Source of the DNA: Vibrio tubiashii ATCC 19109
GTDB taxonomy: Bacteria > Pseudomonadota > Gammaproteobacteria > Enterobacterales > Vibrionaceae
Direction: 5' to 3'
Assembly: GCF_000772105.1 (NCBI RefSeq)
Contig: NZ_CP009354.1
Span: forward strand, 1,922,001 to 1,986,000
Length of the DNA stretch: 64,000 nt
Notes under the pieces: model-generated
Database searches by the model: none
Told to the model about the DNA's origin: nothing
What the model saw: only the letters and a program-made list of their open reading frames with translations
In this document: positions 8,182-17,265 of the stretch, one piece after another
Layout of the letters: each line of letters begins with the position of its first letter
Numbering within the stretch: the first letter of the stretch is position 1
Position numbers and translations under genes: made by a program

Positions 8182-9570
8182 CTAGCAGTTAACTAACTGC
8201 CCTATTTTTATGAGCGCGTTCTTAACCTTATCAGTCAGTTCGAAGGAGATGTTGATACGCATACAATTCTGAAATTGATTGTTGGCGGCAAACAGATTGC
8301 CATAGGCGATTGAGATGTCGGATTTCTTCAGCTCTTGGTAGATAAGGTAAGTGTCAATCATCGACTCAAACTCAAGCCAGAGAAAATACCCCCCTTCGGG
8401 CTTCTGCACGGAAACGACACCCGGTAAACACCTATTTATCCAACTAAGATATTCTTTCTGCCTCGCATGCAATTGCTTACGAAGTTTTCGTAAGTGATTG
8501 TCATAACTTTCGAATTGAAGGTAATGAGCAACACCTTGTTGAATAGGTGAACTCGCCGATAACGTCGAGGTAAGCTGTTGCTTCTGTAACCTGTCACTCA
8601 AAGTTCTATTAACCACCCACCCTATTCGGTAGCCGGGACAAAGTGATTTAGACAGGGAACCACACAGCAACACTTGGTCTTGGTCATCCCAATATTTGAG
8701 TGGGTACGGTTTACGCTCCTTGAAATGCAATTCTGCATAGACATCGTCTTCAATCAGGTAGACACTATATTGATTAGCCAACTCAACCACTGATCGTTTG
8801 GACGCATCGCTCAATGAGGCACCAGTCGGATTTTGATAATTCGCCATTAGCCAACAGGCTTTCACATCATTTTGGCTAAATGCCTGCTCAAGCTGTGGTA
8901 AATCTATCCCAGTTGAAGGATTAACGGGCACTTGCATCACGTTGAGCTTCAACCGCTCTACCGCTTGTAAAGCGCCATAGAAGGTAGGCGTTTCAATCAC
9001 AACCGTATCGCCTGGCTCACAGACAACCTGCAAGCTAAGATTCAGCGCCTCCATGGCTCCCGAAGTCAACACGATATCTTCATGGGACACCGCAACACCA
9101 TGAGTTATGTAGCGCTGAGCAATCATTCTCCTTAACGCTTCATTACCAGGTGGTAAATTTTGTATCACACTTTCTGCTGGGACTTTTCTACCCGCACTGG
9201 CTAAATGGCGGTTGAGCGATTGAAGAGGAAACAAATCAGGTGTGGGAAATGCGGAGCCAAATGCGACCGCGGCTTGATTGTTACTTTTTAGAAACTCGTA
9301 GAGCTCGTCATTGTATTCACTTCGAACAGTCGGCTGAGATCTTTCTCGTTGACCATTTTCGATGGCTGACGTAACAAAGTAGCCAGACTGCGGTTTCGCC
9401 TTGATCCACCCTTCTGATTCAAGCAGCTGATATGCTTGCAACACGGTCGCTGAACTGACCGAAAAGCTTTTGCTTGCTGCACGAAGGGACGGGATTTTTT
9501 CCCCGGGACGCCACGTGTTATCGATTATCTGTTGCTTTAATTTTTCTGCTAATTGCTGGTAGCGATTCAT
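8182..9570 (-). CDS. MocR-type transcriptional regulator (GntR HTH fused to aminotransferase-like domain)
   Basis: This 462-residue protein has a GntR-type winged helix (residues 1-70: PSLRAASKSFSVSSATVLQAY) followed by a fold type I aminotransferase-like domain. The PLP lysine lies in GSLSKSLCPGYR, and the NYQNPTG motif is present, so PLP binding looks intact. MocR proteins use PLP or amino acid ligands to control nearby or divergent genes. I chose the ATG at 9570 because GAGGGA lies 5 bases upstream; the frame is open to 9618. The divergent gene at 9758 is the natural target candidate: the spacer contains AGAGTTT and AAACTCT in inverted orientation, 18 bases apart (about 9673-9704). Confidence 0.9.
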   Translation of the reverse strand: MNRYQQLAEKLKQQIIDNTWRPGEKIPSLRAASKSFSVSSATVLQAYQLLESEGWIKAKPQSGYFVTSAIENGQRERSQPTVRSEYNDELYEFLKSNNQAAVAFGSAFPTPDLFPLQSLNRHLASAGRKVPAESVIQNLPPGNEALRRMIAQRYITHGVAVSHEDIVLTSGAMEALNLSLQVVCEPGDTVVIETPTFYGALQAVERLKLNVMQVPVNPSTGIDLPQLEQAFSQNDVKACWLMANYQNPTGASLSDASKRSVVELANQYSVYLIEDDVYAELHFKERKPYPLKYWDDQDQVLLCGSLSKSLCPGYRIGWVVNRTLSDRLQKQQLTSTLSASSPIQQGVAHYLQFESYDNHLRKLRKQLHARQKEYLSWINRCLPGVVSVQKPEGGYFLWLEFESMIDTYLIYQELKKSDISIAYGNLFAANNQFQNCMRINISFELTDKVKNALIKIGQLVNC

Positions 9571-9757
9571 AGTTCCCTCATCATTGCCCAGCAAAGATAC
9601 CATAGTCAGAAGAATCATGGGCTTACAAGCTTCTCACTCTAAGACTTTGTTTTTAGCGAACCCTGTTTGTAGAGTTTAATCACATTAAATATTAAAAACT
9701 CTGTTACATTTATCAGGTAATAGTGATCCAAACAACCTTAAATAAGGGATGATAATA

Positions 9758-10057
9758 ATGAAAAAATACGATTCGTCACATATCGAGTACAAAGGCGAAA
9801 GCAACGGTGTACATAGTTGGACAACACCTTCTGGCCAACCGTATTACTGGCACCCTGATTGGCTACACATTGCGGAAGATGCGACTGGCTCACACCCAAA
9901 GCAAGACATTGAAGTGACAGATGGTGAACAAGCGACTGAGAAGCACGCTGCGAAAGCGATTCTCTCCTACCTAAACAAGTGGGCAGCAGACAAACTGGGC
10001 AAAAATCCGGACATCGAAACAAACGCCATTGAATCTCAGATGGACCTTAAAAAGTAA
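9758..10057 (+). CDS. Small protein of the YYWHPDWL family (paralogue 2)
   Basis: This 99-residue protein begins MKKYDSSHIEYKG and contains HSW, PSGQPYYWHPDWL and AEDATG, matching the core of the protein at 7653-7844. It has an additional lysine- and alanine-rich C-terminal half (AAKAILSYLNKWAADKLG) that is probably helical. The ATG at 9758 has GGGA 8 bases upstream. It is divergent from the MocR gene and may be controlled by it. There is no signal peptide, and the function is unknown. The extra C-terminal helix distinguishes it from the shorter paralogue. Confidence 0.75.
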   Translation: MKKYDSSHIEYKGESNGVHSWTTPSGQPYYWHPDWLHIAEDATGSHPKQDIEVTDGEQATEKHAAKAILSYLNKWAADKLGKNPDIETNAIESQMDLKK

Positions 10058-10265
10058 ACCTCAGTGCGTACCTCGAAGGGTGCGCGCTTGCTTCTTACCC
10101 GCTCACATCCTAAACCTAGTACTAAAGTTGCAAAAATGTATCAATAGACGAAACAAATCGATAGAATACTCGGTCATCTATTACATAGACAAATCTATTA
10201 CTCCGTTTTCATGTTTGTCTACAGGCTAGTTTTCGTCATATTGATAATGATATAAAGGCTTTGAC

Positions 10266-11756
10266 ATGGTTAACTCACATTACAATGCGTCTTTGACCCT
10301 AAAGCTGTATGCACTTGCAGCTGTGGTTTTCGGTCTTTATGGCGGGCGCGTCTGTCCGATGTTGGAAACGCTGACATCTGAAGAGCTATTTACACATGTA
10401 GCAATCACATTCGGTGCTGTTTATCTGTTACGTCATTTTGTCCTTCACCAGCACACACTTGTTAAAGAACAAAAACATGCGCAACTCGATACAACATTGA
10501 TGTTTTTCGCTAGCTTAATACTCGCTGCCTTCTATAACGTCTATTACGACTTTCCTCTCGACAGCAATCTTAAAGTTCTGTTTGGAATGAGCTTGTTCGG
10601 TTTCTTTACCGGCTTACTGCTGCAATTAGATTCTAAAATCAAATGCTTCGATAGCTTAAACAGTGCGGAGCGTTATCAATTTGAACTCAGTGGTGAACGA
10701 CAATCCATGGTTAAGCAGATGATTTTTCTCATTAGCCTGCTGTTAATCACATTGACCTCAATGCTCGCTATGGTTGCCGTTAAAGACATCTTTTGGCTTG
10801 AGCATAATCCCGAGCGAGTATTAGATGGCACTGGTAAGGTCAGCGTCATCAAAGAGTTTATTTATATCTCCATTGTGCTTGGCGCTTATGTCATCGCTAT
10901 CATGGTTCAATGGAGCAAGTTAATGCGAAAAGTGTTGAGTGCTCAGGAATGCTCTCTCATAGAGGTCGCTAAGGGAAACATTTCTAAACGTGTTCCTATT
11001 TTCGAGCACGATGAGTTGGGCTCAATGGCTTCTCTGACCAACCAGATGCTTGATAGCTTAGAGTCGTCGCAAGATGAAGTAAAAACTACGCGCGACGTCG
11101 CCATTGTAAGCCTATCAGCACTTGCTGAATCACGCGACAATGAAACCGGTGCCCATATTCTTCGTACTCAAGAGTATGTCCGAGCGCTGGCAAAACATCT
11201 TTCTCAGTTTGAAGAACACAAACCTTTACTGACTGAGAACTATATCGAGCTACTCTACAAGTCCGCTCCACTGCATGATGTAGGTAAAGTCGGTATCCCT
11301 GACAATATCCTTCTCAAGCCGGGCAAACTCACTGATGAAGAGTTTGAAATAATGAAGCGTCATCCCGAAATCGGAGCCAAAGCCCTCTCAATGGCGGAAG
11401 GACAGCTTGGTAGCAACTCATTCCTACAGCTCGCTAAAGAGATCTCCTTAACTCACCATGAGAAATGGAACGGCAGTGGTTACCCTAACGGGCTTAAAGG
11501 GGAAGAAATACCGCTTTCAGGGCGATTGATGGCACTAGCGGATGTTTATGATGCACTCATTTCTGAACGTGTATACAAAAAAGCGTTTAGCCATGAGAAA
11601 GCAAAGTCTATTATTCTCGAAGGCAACGAAGTCCACTTTGATCCGCAAATCGTTGATGCATTCCTCGCTATTGAAGACGAGTTTGTCGCCATCGCTCATA
11701 AATATCGAGAGCTAGAAGCTAAGGAAAACGAGCTAGAGCAATTGATGCACGCATAG
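10266..11756 (+). CDS. Membrane-bound HD-GYP domain protein, probable c-di-GMP phosphodiesterase
   Basis: This 496-residue protein has six or so hydrophobic segments in the first 220 residues, a HAMP-like linker (about 220-265) and a C-terminal HD-GYP domain. The catalytic signature is intact: ESRDNETGAH (288-297), HD at 337-338 followed by GKVGIPD, HHE at 397-399 and GYP at 405-407. HD-GYP enzymes hydrolyse c-di-GMP. The multi-pass N-terminal region is not a known sensor to me. The ATG at 10266 has AAAGG upstream. The gene is monocistronic and ends in its own terminator. Confidence 0.9.
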   Translation: MVNSHYNASLTLKLYALAAVVFGLYGGRVCPMLETLTSEELFTHVAITFGAVYLLRHFVLHQHTLVKEQKHAQLDTTLMFFASLILAAFYNVYYDFPLDSNLKVLFGMSLFGFFTGLLLQLDSKIKCFDSLNSAERYQFELSGERQSMVKQMIFLISLLLITLTSMLAMVAVKDIFWLEHNPERVLDGTGKVSVIKEFIYISIVLGAYVIAIMVQWSKLMRKVLSAQECSLIEVAKGNISKRVPIFEHDELGSMASLTNQMLDSLESSQDEVKTTRDVAIVSLSALAESRDNETGAHILRTQEYVRALAKHLSQFEEHKPLLTENYIELLYKSAPLHDVGKVGIPDNILLKPGKLTDEEFEIMKRHPEIGAKALSMAEGQLGSNSFLQLAKEISLTHHEKWNGSGYPNGLKGEEIPLSGRLMALADVYDALISERVYKKAFSHEKAKSIILEGNEVHFDPQIVDAFLAIEDEFVAIAHKYRELEAKENELEQLMHA

Positions 11757-11787
11757 GCGGTACTAGACCTCTTCATTTTCGTGCATT

Positions 11788-11823
11788 TAAAGTCCCTTTA
11801 CTTCGAAAATAAAGGGACTTTTC
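11788..11823 (+). terminator. Terminator of the HD-GYP gene
   Basis: AAAGTCCCTTTA (11789-11800) pairs with TAAAGGGACTTT (11810-11821). Confidence 0.8.
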
Positions 11824-11916
11824 ATATAAAAAACTTGGCTTAAACAAAATCCACACCAAATTACGACGCTTTTTTAAATTTTCTTCACTTTCGCTGTTGT
11901 TTCACTCTACGTAGAA

Positions 11917-11945
11917 AGGTATAAATAACCGAGTTACTTATACCT
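11917..11945 (+). promoter_or_regulatory. Inverted repeat overlapping the aspC promoter region
   Basis: AGGTATAA (11917-11924) and TTATACCT (11938-11945) form a perfect 8-base inverted repeat with a 13-base spacer. The left arm contains a TATAAA-like -10 element. It could be an operator or simply promoter symmetry. Confidence 0.3.
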
Positions 11946-11973
11946 ATCCCTTCGATAAACATGGATGACCATT

Positions 11974-13164
11974 ATGTTTGAAAAAGTAGTCGCTGCTCCC
12001 GCAGACCCTATTCTTGGCCTAACTGAAGAATTTAAGAAAGATGCTCGTGCTGAAAAGATTAATCTTGGCGTGGGTATCTACAAAAATGAACAAGGTGAAA
12101 CCCCTGTTCTAGCAACCGTTAAAAAAGCGGAAGCGGCACTTATTGAAACAGAAAAGACCAAGTCTTACCTAACTATCGAAGGTACTGCTGAGTATGCTTT
12201 AGCAGTTCAAAAACTTCTTTTTGGCAATGACGCTGAAATCGTTGCTAACAAGCGTGGTAAAACGGCGCAAGCTCCAGGTGGTACTGGTGCACTTCGCGTT
12301 GCTGGCGAGTTTATTAAACGCCAACTGGGTGAAGTAAAGATTTGGATCAGTAACCCAACTTGGGCTAACCACAACGGTGTGTTTGCCGCAGCAGGTATCG
12401 AGACTGCGCAGTACAGCTACTACAATGCTGAAACTAAAGACAAAGATTTCGCTTCTATGGTTGCCGATCTAGAGCAAGCATCTGAAGGCGATGTCGTTCT
12501 TCTTCACGGCTGCTGTCATAACCCAACGGGTATCGACCCAACAGCAGAAGAGTGGGAAACACTGGCTAAGCTTGTTGCAGACAAAAAACTTCTTCCACTT
12601 TTCGACTTTGCTTACCAAGGTTTTGCGAAAGGCGTCGAAGAAGACGCAGCGGGTCTTCGTATCTTTGCTCAATACAACAAAGAGATTCTAGTTGCGAGCT
12701 CTTTCTCAAAGAACTTCGGTCTATACAATGAGCGCGTAGGTGCATTCACACTAGTAGCAGAGTCGGAAGAAGTGGCAACGACAGCCTTCTCACAAGTGAA
12801 AGCAATAATCCGCTCAATCTACTCTAACCCACCAGCACACGGCAGCGCAGTCGTAACTCACATCCTGAACAATGCCGATCTACGTGCAGAGTGGGAAGCG
12901 GAAGTGAAAGAGATGCGTGATCGTATTCAGGAAATGCGTGAACTGTTCGTGGCAACACTTAAAGAGCAAGGCGTTGACGCTGACTTTAGCTTCATCGAAC
13001 GTCAAAACGGCATGTTCTCATTCTCTGGTCTGTCCAAAGAGCAAGTTACTCGCCTTAAAGAGGAATTCGCAATTTACATCGTAGGTTCTGGCCGTATCAG
13101 TGTAGCGGGTATGACGAAAGCTAACATGCTTCCACTTTGTAAAGGTATTGCAGCGGTTCTATAA
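11974..13164 (+). CDS. aspC: Aspartate/aromatic aminotransferase
   Basis: This 396-residue PLP-dependent class I aminotransferase has the same length as E. coli AspC and aligns with it throughout. It interconverts aspartate and oxaloacetate with glutamate and 2-oxoglutarate; family members often also act on aromatic amino acids. The PLP lysine is in [15 protein letters not shown], and the conserved [12 protein letters not shown] and DFAYQGFA motifs are present. I chose the ATG at 11974 ([16 protein letters not shown]), which has GGATG upstream and matches the E. coli N-terminus; a start at 11965 would add three residues. It is monocistronic with its own terminator. Confidence 0.95.
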   Translation: MFEKVVAAPADPILGLTEEFKKDARAEKINLGVGIYKNEQGETPVLATVKKAEAALIETEKTKSYLTIEGTAEYALAVQKLLFGNDAEIVANKRGKTAQAPGGTGALRVAGEFIKRQLGEVKIWISNPTWANHNGVFAAAGIETAQYSYYNAETKDKDFASMVADLEQASEGDVVLLHGCCHNPTGIDPTAEEWETLAKLVADKKLLPLFDFAYQGFAKGVEEDAAGLRIFAQYNKEILVASSFSKNFGLYNERVGAFTLVAESEEVATTAFSQVKAIIRSIYSNPPAHGSAVVTHILNNADLRAEWEAEVKEMRDRIQEMRELFVATLKEQGVDADFSFIERQNGMFSFSGLSKEQVTRLKEEFAIYIVGSGRISVAGMTKANMLPLCKGIAAVL

Positions 13165-13183
13165 CAGCTCACCTTCAAATACC

Positions 13184-13212
13184 GAAAAGCCAGCTATTTA
13201 GCTGGCTTTTTA
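13184..13212. terminator. Bidirectional terminator between aspC and the outer membrane protein gene
   Basis: AAAAGCCAGCTA and TAGCTGGCTTTT (13185-13210) form a near-perfect stem with T-runs on both strands. Confidence 0.9.
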
Positions 13213-13223
13213 CTTTTATTGGT

Positions 13224-13877
13224 TTAGAAAAGATATCTCAGAGAAATCCCACCTTCATTGGTGGTGGCGCTACCCTTAATTCTAGCGGTTTCAAAGTCCC
13301 CGTCACGATGGGTATAAAAAGCGCCAACCGTAAATCGTTCTGCGAATTGATAGTCAGCTCTTACGTTAAACAGCGTTTCTTCTAGCAAGTCTGTGTAGTT
13401 AAACTCTCCTCGCCCTGCCAACTCCCATTTCTCAGTCAGCGCATACTTAAGCTCTAAACTCGCACCAATCGAAGGCTTGCTATCACTAAATAGTTTTTCT
13501 TCGGTACTATCAAGAGTCTGTTTTGCCCACAAATAACCGACTTTAGCACCCGCAACCACATCCAGCTTGTCCGTCACCGGATAACGATAAGCAACGCCTG
13601 GTAACAAAGTATAGAGCTCTGTCGTGACATCTTTCGGATGTATAAACCTTGCAGAGTAGTCGAGCGTAAATAGAATGTTATCACTCCATACATAGTTACC
13701 ACCCACCGCAAGAGCAGTAGCATTGTTGTCACTACCCAAACTTTCATTCAGCGACCCAGAACTTAAATCTGCGTAGAGGAAATCATAGTTTAGTTCGTTT
13801 ATTTTATTGGGTTCTGCGGCATGCACCGAGCTAGCAAAGAGTAAAGGGGCTAATATCCAACGGTACTTCAATTCCAT
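13224..13877 (-). CDS. Outer membrane beta-barrel protein
   Basis: This 217-residue protein has a signal peptide (MELKYRWILAPLLFASSVHA, cleaved before AEPNK), alternating hydrophobic strands and a C-terminal phenylalanine (GGISLRYLF), the usual signal for outer membrane insertion. Strands such as YVWSDNILFTLDYSA and FTVGAFYTHRDGD suggest a small barrel of about 8-10 strands. The ligand or role is unknown. It stands alone. Confidence 0.8.
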   Translation of the reverse strand: MELKYRWILAPLLFASSVHAAEPNKINELNYDFLYADLSSGSLNESLGSDNNATALAVGGNYVWSDNILFTLDYSARFIHPKDVTTELYTLLPGVAYRYPVTDKLDVVAGAKVGYLWAKQTLDSTEEKLFSDSKPSIGASLELKYALTEKWELAGRGEFNYTDLLEETLFNVRADYQFAERFTVGAFYTHRDGDFETARIKGSATTNEGGISLRYLF

Positions 13878-14089
13878 TATGACCTCTTAAGTCCATATAC
13901 TGCACAAATTAACGGCGGCAAGCTTTCCTATGTCGAGGTAAGATTAACGGCCAAATTTTTCAACCAGAATCCACGTTAGATACTGGGTATGTGATTTATA
14001 TTGATAAGAAAATATAGAACAAGTAAACGTCAAGTTACTGAATAAATTGTGAGAATTATGATCTTGTACGAATTCAGATGCTCAGATAG

Positions 14090-14119
14090 CGAAAAAGATC
14101 TCATGTGAGATCTTTTTCC
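14090..14119 (-). terminator. Terminator-like perfect palindrome
   Basis: GAAAAAGATCTCA-TG-TGAGATCTTTTTC is a perfect inverted repeat of 13-base arms, downstream of the minus-strand gene at 14171-14548. The T-runs are inside the stem. The remaining 200 bases of this gap show nothing clear. Confidence 0.75.
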
Positions 14120-14170
14120 GAAAAGTATGAGCAATCGAGACTAGTGATGGTTTGTTGAAAAATAGTCTTA

Positions 14171-14548
14171 CTACAGTCTGATAATTAGCTCGTCTTGGGA
14201 CAAGGGTCTGATGTCTGCTTTGGATTTGGTTTTCAGTCGTTCTAGTAGCTCTACATCCAACTCGTAAGGCATAACGATTTTGAGCTCTTCGACACCTTCA
14301 CTCTTTGCTAGCTGAAGCAGCGTAGCAATATTTGATTCATCACTACGATTCGCCGATAGCGATTTCATAGCTTGATCCCACAAGCGATCTTCAACCGATA
14401 GCGTATCTTTTATCGTATTCTTCCAAGCAAGGCTGAATATCGGAGCAAACGTGCTCATCGCTTCCAAGAAAGTCCATTTCTTACTACAAGAAGCACCGAG
14501 AAAAGAAGTATAGTCGAATACAACACTTGTCTTGCCTAGATGTTCCAT
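14171..14548 (-). CDS. Hypothetical protein, 125 residues
   Basis: The soluble product begins MEHLGKTSVVFDYTSFLGASCSKKW. The N-terminal half looks like an alpha/beta segment (VVFDYTSF), and the C-terminal half is helical and charged with a strand-like ELKIVMPYEL. The start is well supported by GGGGGA 4-9 bases upstream. There is no recognised motif. It is transcribed in the same direction as the HrpB-like gene upstream but separated from it by 215 bases, so it is probably independent. I do not recognise the family. Confidence 0.65.
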   Translation of the reverse strand: MEHLGKTSVVFDYTSFLGASCSKKWTFLEAMSTFAPIFSLAWKNTIKDTLSVEDRLWDQAMKSLSANRSDESNIATLLQLAKSEGVEELKIVMPYELDVELLERLKTKSKADIRPLSQDELIIRL

Positions 14549-14763
14549 ATCATCCCCCGTAATATCGGCAACACAGTGTACTCAATATCCTAGATCAAAC
14601 TGGTTATAGCAATAGGATATAAAACAATGGTCTTTTATACCCTAATTCTGTTTTAAAAAGCTATATAAAAACCAATGCGGTAACAAAATGCGTACAATAA
14701 AATGATATAAGGAACCGGTTGCTTAATATTTTAGATACCAAATAATATCTTGTTCCCTAAACA

Positions 14764-17109
14764 CTATTTTATATCAACAATCTTGCTCGCTTTTTTGTAC
14801 TGAATTCTCCAGCCCTTCCAGTTCGGTAACTCCCAACGTTTTGGATACCCTTTACGCAGTCCATCGCTGTGTACGACATAAACCAGCTTTTTCTTAGCGT
14901 GGTATTCAACATCGAGATTAAGATCACCCAATGCGAGTTCAAAAGGATACGCACTAGCAAAGTCCTCGTACTCCCAATAAGGTATTCCTTCAAAGACAAA
15001 ATCATCGGCGCTAAACAGCTCAAGTTCACTGATATCATCCAACTCAAGTAAAGTAAGCTGCTCTGTAAACCAACTTTCAAAGTTTAGCTCATCAAGGTTA
15101 GCATCCGAACTCCCAAGTCCTAGCGCGAGATACAGTTTCCAGTGCTCAATTTGCTTGTGACGAGTTTCTGCAAACCCGGGTAGTAACTGATTAGCAATGA
15201 CGGCTTCAAGCATGGGCTGAATGGCAAGTTCACCTTGAGCCATTTCATGTCGAGTGGCAATGACCCTTCCCGCATAGTTCAATCTCATCTCGACCATTGG
15301 TTGTGCATCAACCGTTATCACCTCTCCCTGTTGCCACTCACCTAGGCCAATCTCACTGAGCGCGTTAAGTGCAATGGGCATAGTAAAGGTGGCTAAATTG
15401 AGGGTTTGCTTCACGCCTCTGCCCGGCAAGCTATGAGTATCGAGGACAAGGGCGGCTTCTTTTTTAGATGGGAAACGGCTCTCTCGACCCAAAACAACTT
15501 CCATCTCACCATTACCCATTGCTTCTTTTCGCTTCAATCTGCGCACAAAAACGAGTTCAGGATGCAAGCGAGCAATTGCCTCAACCAGTTCTTGATGTGA
15601 ATAACGAGAAGCGACACTGAGCTGAGGTAATTCAAATACTTCTCTCATTTGAGCTGAGAGTGCTCTTGCTTCCTTTGCAACATCTGCGTCTACCTTGATC
15701 CCAGAGAACTGCTCTCCTCTAAGGATTCCGATAGCAAGTTGACCATCACAGCCCCAAGGCTCTTCTTTCTCTAACTTTTCTCTTTCTTCTTCATTGCTAG
15801 ACAGGCGATACAAGTTGGCTGGCGTAGCCAATACAGAGGTGAGATCAACCATCGCCTCTTGGAGAGGTTTAGAAGGCATTCGAGTGACTAAGTCGGCGTA
15901 TAGTGCGTCAATAGGTAAAGGGTAAATCCGCTGACCATGTTCGGTGGCAGTTCCCACATCATTGATTGCCCCCATCGCAGTGAGTATTTCATTTGCTTGG
16001 TTGAGAGAGCGCTCAGGCAGTAACTCCAAGAAATTTAGCTGCGCTAAAGCCTTACCACAACTTGCAGACGCTAGCATGGCTTCGGTTAGCGACTCTCGAT
16101 GCATCTCTGGCGGTGTCACTTCTGTCAAAGCAGCGTGTTCACCATATAAACGAATACAGATACCATCCATAACTCGACCGGCACGCCCACTACGCTGCTT
16201 CGCACTTGCTTTGGAGATATGCTTTAAACTTAGAGCTGTTCGCCCATTACGCTGTTCTGTTCTTCGTTCTAACCCTGAGTCAATTACCGCTACTATGTTG
16301 GGGATAGTCAGTGACGTCTCGGCAACATTGGTCGCCAAGACGACTTTTTTATAGGCTTGTGTATTAAGTGCGACTTCTCGCTGCTCATCGGTCACCGAGG
16401 CATGAAGTGGAACGGCAACTAAGCCTTCAATTCCCGCCAGCTTACTCTGACATTGACTGATCTCTTTTCTACCCGGCAGAAACACTAGAATGTCACCGTC
16501 AATATCGCTGAGCGCCAACACTTCTTGCTTTACTTTTTCATCAAGGCTTCTTGCATCAGGAAGCTGCCTTGAGTCGCCTGCTCGATACCCTATTGAGACA
16601 TCGAAGTTACGCCCCTCGGCATACATACGCTTCGCGCCGATGTAATTGGCCAGCTTTTCACCCTCAATGGTGGCGGATGTGACGACTAATCTGTGTGTCT
16701 GGCTATCTTTAAGCAAAGCGACCAACAAATCGGTATCCCAGCGTCGCTCATGGAATTCATCGACGATAACCGTATTAAAGCCCTCAAGCTTGTTCTCAGA
16801 AAACCAACGCAACGCCACACCAGGCGTCACAAACACGACTTGCGTGTTTTCATCAAAGCGGCTCTCCAGCTTAATCGCATAACCAACTGACTGTCCCAGA
16901 GGTTGATTACTTTGCTCAGAGAGAAACTGAGCCAATGAGGTACAAGCGATGCGTCGTGGCTCAATCACTAGAACCCTGCCTTGCTGCGCCGCCCAAATGG
17001 GTAAACGCGTCGACTTACCCGATCCTGTCTCTGCTTCTACGATGAGATGATGAGCGGAAAGCTGGGATAAAAATTCGGTTTTCAGGGTATCTATGGGTAG
17101 GCTAGTCAT
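14764..17109 (-). CDS. hrpB: HrpB-like DEAH-box ATP-dependent helicase
   Basis: This 781-residue superfamily 2 helicase carries Walker A ETGSGKST (residues 27-34), a DEFH box (117-120, where HrpB proteins also have DEFH rather than DEAH), TSATIEG (motif III), and ATNVAETSLTIP and QRSGRAGR (motifs V and VI). HrpB is a conserved bacterial relative of the DEAH RNA helicases whose substrate is not settled. The length is close to that of E. coli HrpB. The C-terminus is a little unusual, with lysine-rich KKASKIVDIK. It is divergent from maeA, with about 155 bases between them. Confidence 0.88.
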   Translation of the reverse strand: MTSLPIDTLKTEFLSQLSAHHLIVEAETGSGKSTRLPIWAAQQGRVLVIEPRRIACTSLAQFLSEQSNQPLGQSVGYAIKLESRFDENTQVVFVTPGVALRWFSENKLEGFNTVIVDEFHERRWDTDLLVALLKDSQTHRLVVTSATIEGEKLANYIGAKRMYAEGRNFDVSIGYRAGDSRQLPDARSLDEKVKQEVLALSDIDGDILVFLPGRKEISQCQSKLAGIEGLVAVPLHASVTDEQREVALNTQAYKKVVLATNVAETSLTIPNIVAVIDSGLERRTEQRNGRTALSLKHISKASAKQRSGRAGRVMDGICIRLYGEHAALTEVTPPEMHRESLTEAMLASASCGKALAQLNFLELLPERSLNQANEILTAMGAINDVGTATEHGQRIYPLPIDALYADLVTRMPSKPLQEAMVDLTSVLATPANLYRLSSNEEEREKLEKEEPWGCDGQLAIGILRGEQFSGIKVDADVAKEARALSAQMREVFELPQLSVASRYSHQELVEAIARLHPELVFVRRLKRKEAMGNGEMEVVLGRESRFPSKKEAALVLDTHSLPGRGVKQTLNLATFTMPIALNALSEIGLGEWQQGEVITVDAQPMVEMRLNYAGRVIATRHEMAQGELAIQPMLEAVIANQLLPGFAETRHKQIEHWKLYLALGLGSSDANLDELNFESWFTEQLTLLELDDISELELFSADDFVFEGIPYWEYEDFASAYPFELALGDLNLDVEYHAKKKLVYVVHSDGLRKGYPKRWELPNWKGWRIQYKKASKIVDIK

Positions 17110-17265
17110 GATTTACGCGTGGGTAGTGCTAAAGCATGAAATTATATACGCAATCTTTGCCAGAATGCAGGAATATTCAGTTTACAATACGACAACGAAT
17201 CCCTATCATTTTTATGTTCCTGTTCCCAAAGGTCTGTTGACCCTAACACCCTACTAAGGCATGTG

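Noticed and set aside
15944..16354. 136-codon frame antisense to hrpB
   Set aside because: Lies entirely within the conserved helicase gene and shows no protein-like features.
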